Part shown: positions 60,546 to 64,000 of the stretch, piece after piece | Layout of the letters: each line of letters starts with the position of its first letter | How positions within the stretch are numbered: position 1 is the stretch's first letter | Assembly: GCA_015057835.1 (NCBI GenBank) | Contig: SVDL01000001.1 | Span: 1 to 64,000, forward strand | DNA: 64,000 nucleotides | Source: Lachnospiraceae bacterium | GTDB lineage: Bacteria; Bacillota; Clostridia; Lachnospirales; Lachnospiraceae | Direction: 5' to 3' | The notes under the pieces: generated by a model | What the model was told of the DNA's origin: nothing | What the model saw: the letters and a program-made list of their open reading frames with translations, nothing else | Database searches by the model: none | Made by a program: the position numbers and the translations under genes

Positions 60546-63158
60546 TCACTCCCCGATCCGCATGATATAGGTGGTCTTCCCGTCGGAGTACGCCACCTCT
60601 CCGAGCCGCTGCAGCAATGCATCGTTCAATTCCGGGAATTTCTCCCGCTCCAGCCCTCCGATGTAAATGTAGCGGATGTGATACTTGTCGATCAGGACCC
60701 GCACCATCTCCTCATCATCGGACGTGTAGATCGTCTCGATATCCTGCACCCGCAGATTCTGCACCGCGGTATTATTTCTCCACAGCCACTCGTGCACGTA
60801 CCACCCCATGACGGTCGGAAGGCCCGTCGCGACGCTGACCCGGCCGTAATCGCTGTAGCTGTCGCCATTTGCCTCCAGAATGACCGGCTGGTCCGGCACA
60901 TGGGAATTGAGCCAGGCGACTGCGCCGAAATCATTTGGGAAATCTTCGGAAATAAAGACCGACGCATCCGTGCTGATCCGTTCCGAAGGCCGGAAAATAT
61001 TCCCGAACCAGTCATGTACGCTTCGGAAAATGAAGCCTCCCGTGAGCGCCAGCATCACAAGGCCGACGACCGCTCCGGCAAATGCGGCCTTCCCGATCCG
61101 ACGATCCTCCCCGGTAAATGCTATCTTCCCGGTCTGACGGTCTTCTCCGGCAAATCCGTTCTTCCCGCTCCGACGTTTCTCCCCGTCAAATGCAGCCTCT
61201 CCCGTTCTGCCCCCTTCACTTTCCTCCGTCCGCACTGCCTCAAAAGAAGCGGATCTCGCCGACGCCTCCTCAAGATACAGGACGATCGCCCGGACGAGCA
61301 CATAGCCCATCACGATCCCGAACAGGATAAATGCCTGATAGGTCAGCTTGAACATCGTGTTGGCGCGGTAGTGGGAAGCGGTGTAAATGTCCTTGACATA
61401 GATCACTTCCGGCATCCACACAAGCCCCATCGCGCACGCCGCGAACAGGACCGCCGCCATATCCGGCAGGGTGAGATTTTCAAAGAAATCAAGGAATGCC
61501 GTCAGAGCTGTCTGCAGGGCATGTTTTACTTTTATCCATTTTTCCCGGGCCGTGTCTTCGCTGCGCTCTTCGAGAGCGATACCCGGGGTTTCCGGTTCAC
61601 TGTCTTCGCGGGATTCGTCATTTTTCCCGGATTCAGCAGCTTCCGAAGCAGCTGCTCGGACCGCCTGCACCCTCTCCCGGATCCTCGCCGCGATGAACCA
61701 TACGGAGACCGTCACCGGAAGCCACCAAAGGATCAGCAGCTGATAAAGCGGGGAGTGCGAATGGGTCTTCCCGATCTCGCTGGAGATCTGGTCAAATGTA
61801 GACGTAAACGGCAGTGCCGCGATCTTTCCGCACAGGAACATCACGGCGGCCTCCGCGATCATCACTGTCCAGAAGATCTTCGGGGACTTCCGGTATCTTC
61901 TGAGATTCGTAAAAAATATGATCGAGCCGCAGACGACGTAATAAATCGGGAAATCCCAGAAATTCGTCCATCGGAACAGACCGGTCACAAGTCCGATCAG
62001 CAGGATCTCCGGGCGGAAGATCCCCCGAATAAAGGAAAATACCTTCTCCGCCTGCTCTTCTGCCGCCGCGGAATCAAAGTGTTTCTGCCCCGCCGCGCTG
62101 TCCGTTCCGGAGAGATTTTCCGCGCCGTTCCTGTGCGTCATAAGTCTGTTCCGGAACGCGAGTCTTTCATTTTCCATAAACTGTCGTCTCGCCCAGGCGT
62201 AGACGACTGCGGTCACGAGAACGACAAACAGGATATTGATATAATGCGCGTGCAGATCTCCCAGCACCGTGGAATAGGAAGGAAATTCGTGGATCGTCTT
62301 GTCCTCCGTGTCCGGGTGATAGCCGATATAGCGCGTCGAATCCGGAAACCAGTAATAATACGTTGCCGCAGTACCGTTGATCTTTTTGATGAGCGGCACG
62401 ATGATCCCGTAAATGACATAGTGAAAATTTCCGCAGAATGCGACCGCGCACCCCGCGGCAGTGCCGGCAGCGATCTCCGCCGCTATATTCCGCATACCGG
62501 ATCCGGCGCTGTTTTTCCCTCCGCGCAGCCCGTTCAGGCGGTCCGCCATCATCTGCGAAGTCAGTGAGAACGGCAGCATGCAGCTCATGGCCGCGATCAG
62601 GGCGCGCATAAGATTATAACCTTCTCCGGCGCGCACCTGGGACAGGCGCACAAGCCAGGCGGCGATATACTGGCCGCCGTAATAATAGTTGACGGCTTCC
62701 CCGGCGTACCACGGATCGGCAAACGGCATGTAGTCGCTGCGGAGCATGGAGGTCATAAAACCGTAATCCATGAATTTTTCCGTGCCGTAAGCCTCCGGCC
62801 GAAACCCGATGATATAGGTCCACAGCGCCATCAACAGAAAAAATGCGATCTCCTCTCCGAGGATCCGTTTCCACGGAAATGATTTCTTTGCGGCGGGATA
62901 TCTTCTTCTGTAAATAAGAAAGAGTATGCCGAAAACCGCTGCCGGGAGCAGCAGCATGAGAAAGCAGTTCAGTGTCCGGAAGCGCATTCGGTGCATGCAG
63001 TTCAGGACCCACATCGCATATGCCCCGGCCAGAATGCCGAGGCTCTTGGAAAAGATCCACCCCCGGTCGTTCCATCCGTCAAAGAGCAGCATGGAAAGCG
63101 GCATGTAGACCATGCCGATCCCGAGGATCACAATATACCAGATCAGAAAAATAACCAT
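60546..63158 (-). CDS. DUF2298 polytopic membrane protein
   Basis: The protein has 870 residues and many membrane spans (about 12-14). The DUF2298 signature is clear: FMDYGFMTSMLRSDYMPFADPWYAGEAVNYYYGGQY broken across the first loop, EFPSYSTVLGDLHAHYIN, and a soluble C-terminus with IYTSDDEEMVRVLIDKYHIRYIY. A cytoplasmic loop (about 645-700) has four tandem 12-residue units. DUF2298 proteins resemble glycosyltransferase-like membrane enzymes such as PMT/GT-C types; the function is unknown. GGGGGG precedes the ATG. It is likely a surface polysaccharide or lipid-sugar enzyme, by inference only. Confidence 0.88.
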   Translation of the reverse strand: MVIFLIWYIVILGIGMVYMPLSMLLFDGWNDRGWIFSKSLGILAGAYAMWVLNCMHRMRFRTLNCFLMLLLPAAVFGILFLIYRRRYPAAKKSFPWKRILGEEIAFFLLMALWTYIIGFRPEAYGTEKFMDYGFMTSMLRSDYMPFADPWYAGEAVNYYYGGQYIAAWLVRLSQVRAGEGYNLMRALIAAMSCMLPFSLTSQMMADRLNGLRGGKNSAGSGMRNIAAEIAAGTAAGCAVAFCGNFHYVIYGIIVPLIKKINGTAATYYYWFPDSTRYIGYHPDTEDKTIHEFPSYSTVLGDLHAHYINILFVVLVTAVVYAWARRQFMENERLAFRNRLMTHRNGAENLSGTDSAAGQKHFDSAAAEEQAEKVFSFIRGIFRPEILLIGLVTGLFRWTNFWDFPIYYVVCGSIIFFTNLRRYRKSPKIFWTVMIAEAAVMFLCGKIAALPFTSTFDQISSEIGKTHSHSPLYQLLILWWLPVTVSVWFIAARIRERVQAVRAAASEAAESGKNDESREDSEPETPGIALEERSEDTAREKWIKVKHALQTALTAFLDFFENLTLPDMAAVLFAACAMGLVWMPEVIYVKDIYTASHYRANTMFKLTYQAFILFGIVMGYVLVRAIVLYLEEASARSASFEAVRTEESEGGRTGEAAFDGEKRRSGKNGFAGEDRQTGKIAFTGEDRRIGKAAFAGAVVGLVMLALTGGFIFRSVHDWFGNIFRPSERISTDASVFISEDFPNDFGAVAWLNSHVPDQPVILEANGDSYSDYGRVSVATGLPTVMGWYVHEWLWRNNTAVQNLRVQDIETIYTSDDEEMVRVLIDKYHIRYIYIGGLEREKFPELNDALLQRLGEVAYSDGKTTYIMRIGE
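61083..61224 (-). repeat. Tandem 36-base repeats in the DUF2298 gene
   Basis: About four in-frame units encode RTGEAAFDGEKR, RSGKNGFAGEDR, QTGKIAFTGEDR and RIGKAAFAGAVV-type segments, each 12 residues. The DNA copies have diverged but share CCGGTAAATG/CTTCCC motifs. The unit number may vary between strains. Confidence 0.7.
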
Positions 63159-63399
63159 ACTACCCCCCGGCCGTTCTCCCCCGGAAGAGGGGGCTCCGGC
63201 CGATCCCTCAGAAAATGCTCCACTGCGTCCTTCACACTGTCATCGCGCCGGTGTGCTCTTACTTGTTTCAGTATAAAACCGGACGGCTGCATTTTCAATG
63301 AGCAACCTTCGGTTATGCTTGACTAACAGTATTTTCTCCTGATAATCTCTTAATATCAAGAATAATTACTGTTTTTAGTTTTGCCAGGGGAGTACCGCC

Positions 63400-63783
63400 G
63401 TGCAGGTCAAATACAGCAGACAACGGGAAGCGATACTGCATTTTCTGGAAAGCCGCAGGGACCATCCTACGGCGGACGTTATTTATGCGCACCTGAAAAT
63501 GCAGGACCCGAAGATCAGCCTCGGAACGGTCTACCGCAACCTCTCCCTGCTGACGGAACTCGGAAAGATCCGGACCTTCGCGACCGGCGACGGGAAAGAA
63601 CACTATGATCCCAACACCTCGGCCCACAGCCACCTGATCTGCCGCTCATGCGGGTCGGTGTCGGATGTCGACGTCATTTGTCCAGAAACCACGGCGCAGC
63701 AGGCGGAAAATAAAAGCGGCGGACGCGTTGAGGACTCGCAGCTCTTCTTTTACGGGCAGTGCGAAAAATGCGCAGGAAAATGA
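63400..63783 (+). CDS. perR: Fur-family regulator, PerR-like
   Basis: The protein has 127 residues, slightly shorter than typical 140. The DNA-binding domain has SRQREAILHFLE, HPTADVIYAHL and GTVYRNLSLLTELGKI. The metal regulatory site region is GKEHYDPNTSAHSHLICRSCG, with a second CxxC near the C-terminus (CEKCAGK), giving the structural zinc CxxC pairs. The start is GTG with GGGGAG 8 bases upstream. It precedes a rubredoxin-domain protein, as PerR often precedes rubrerythrin in anaerobes, so a peroxide-sensing role is likely. Confidence 0.9.
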   Translation: MQVKYSRQREAILHFLESRRDHPTADVIYAHLKMQDPKISLGTVYRNLSLLTELGKIRTFATGDGKEHYDPNTSAHSHLICRSCGSVSDVDVICPETTAQQAENKSGGRVEDSQLFFYGQCEKCAGK

Positions 63784-63855
63784 AAACGCAGCCGTCCCCC
63801 GGGTTTTTCGGATAATAAAAAGTGCTGCCGTATTCAAAGGCCTGCGCTTTCCGGG

Positions 63856-63868
63856 GAATGTCACATTC
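63856..63868. promoter_or_regulatory. Palindrome GAATG-TCA-CATTC before the rubredoxin gene
   Basis: A 13-base perfect inverted repeat about 30 bases upstream of the predicted -35. It does not match the known Per box, so its binding protein is unknown. Confidence 0.35.
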
Positions 63869-63896
63869 AGTAAGGTGATGATGCACCGGCGTGTGC

Positions 63897-63925
63897 TTTT
63901 CACATAAATAGCCAAAGGATATAAT
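63897..63925 (+). promoter_or_regulatory. Promoter of the rubredoxin-domain gene
   Basis: TTTTCA (63897-63902) is 17 bases from TATAAT (63920-63925). The -10 and following bases (TATAATTAATAA) are AT-rich like a Per box, but the match is partial. Confidence 0.55.
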
Positions 63926-63953
63926 TAATAACAACCATAAGGAGGAAGTTACA

Positions 63954-64000
63954 ATGGCAAAATGGGTATGCGGCGTATGCGGTTATGTTTTTGAGGGAGA
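63954..64000 (+). CDS. Rubredoxin-domain protein, N-terminal fragment (rubrerythrin or rubredoxin)
   Basis: Only the first 15 codons plus two bases are in the window: MAKWVCGVCGYVFEG, with the first CxxC of a rubredoxin iron site. GGAGGAA lies 7 bases upstream. This N-terminus is used by rubrerythrin-like and rubredoxin-fusion proteins of Clostridia that detoxify peroxide. It follows perR and is probably under its control. The full identity lies beyond the window edge. Confidence 0.8.
   Translation, partial: MAKWVCGVCGYVFEG

Noticed and set aside
1..64000. tRNA or rRNA genes, integrase, prophage or complete insertion sequence
   Set aside because: None could be supported from the sequence; no transposase, integrase or phage structural gene was found.

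Overview
The window (64 kb, GC-rich in its genes, roughly 55-58 percent by eye) looks like the chromosome of a Gram-positive anaerobe of the Clostridia, most likely Lachnospiraceae-like. Supporting signs are strong GGAGG-type ribosome binding sites, many Rho-independent terminators, a tryptophan T-box, a TPP riboswitch feeding a Firmicutes-type YkoFEDC thiamine-precursor transporter, the rpsF-ssb-rpsR and gdpP-rplI-dnaB clusters, a diaminopimelate-type cell-wall gene (dapF), an L,D-transpeptidase, and PerR next to a rubredoxin-domain protein. The genus is an inference; no rRNA or tRNA gene is present. Most genes lie on the minus strand.

Layout. 1-10.6 kb: end of an NhaC-type antiporter, an MFS transporter, a membrane coiled-coil protein, a GH2 glycosidase, an L,D-transpeptidase, a pair of CNNM/CorC membrane proteins and a lipoprotein. 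10.7-23 kb: a ferredoxin-type aldo/keto reductase, a T-box-controlled stand-alone trpB, a flavoprotein, a metallo-beta-lactamase-fold protein, a C39 peptidase, a BMP-like lipoprotein, a large RICIN-repeat/NlpC-P60-like wall protein, and a divergent PurF paralogue without the glutaminase cysteine. 23-30 kb: dnaB, rplI, gdpP, rpsR, ssb, rpsF, dapF. 30-36.5 kb: a sugar-acid locus (uxuA, larA-like, zinc dehydrogenase, divergent FadR-type regulator, MFS carrier) with two matching palindromic operators. 36.7-45.8 kb: a glycerophosphodiesterase, a two-component system with a membrane partner, pmbA/tldD, an HpcH/HpaI aldolase, a DUF1002 protein. 46-52.8 kb: an NhaC antiporter with a 2-hydroxyacid dehydrogenase, then the TPP riboswitch and ykoFEDC. 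53-63.2 kb: a GH13 enzyme, an AT-rich island, glgB, tatD, metG, a DUF2298 membrane protein. 63.3 kb to the end: perR and the start of a rubredoxin-domain protein.

Functional links. The larA-like enzyme, mannonate dehydratase, dehydrogenase and regulator plausibly make a gluconate/mannonate route to 2-keto-3-deoxygluconate. The Trp T-box puts the lone TrpB under tryptophan-tRNA control, and TPP controls ykoFEDC.

The most unusual non-coding signal is a family of four intergenic elements (about 9.62-9.76, 30.99-31.11, 40.68-40.89 and 60.33-60.53 kb). They share an identical 16-nt left core and an identical 19-nt right core inside outer helices whose sequence differs in each copy but stays complementary. 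Two further repeat types (GGGGACGG arms and an AAAAGTGC hairpin) associate with them. They may be a structured RNA family or a REPIN/MITE-like mobile hairpin; I could not search databases.
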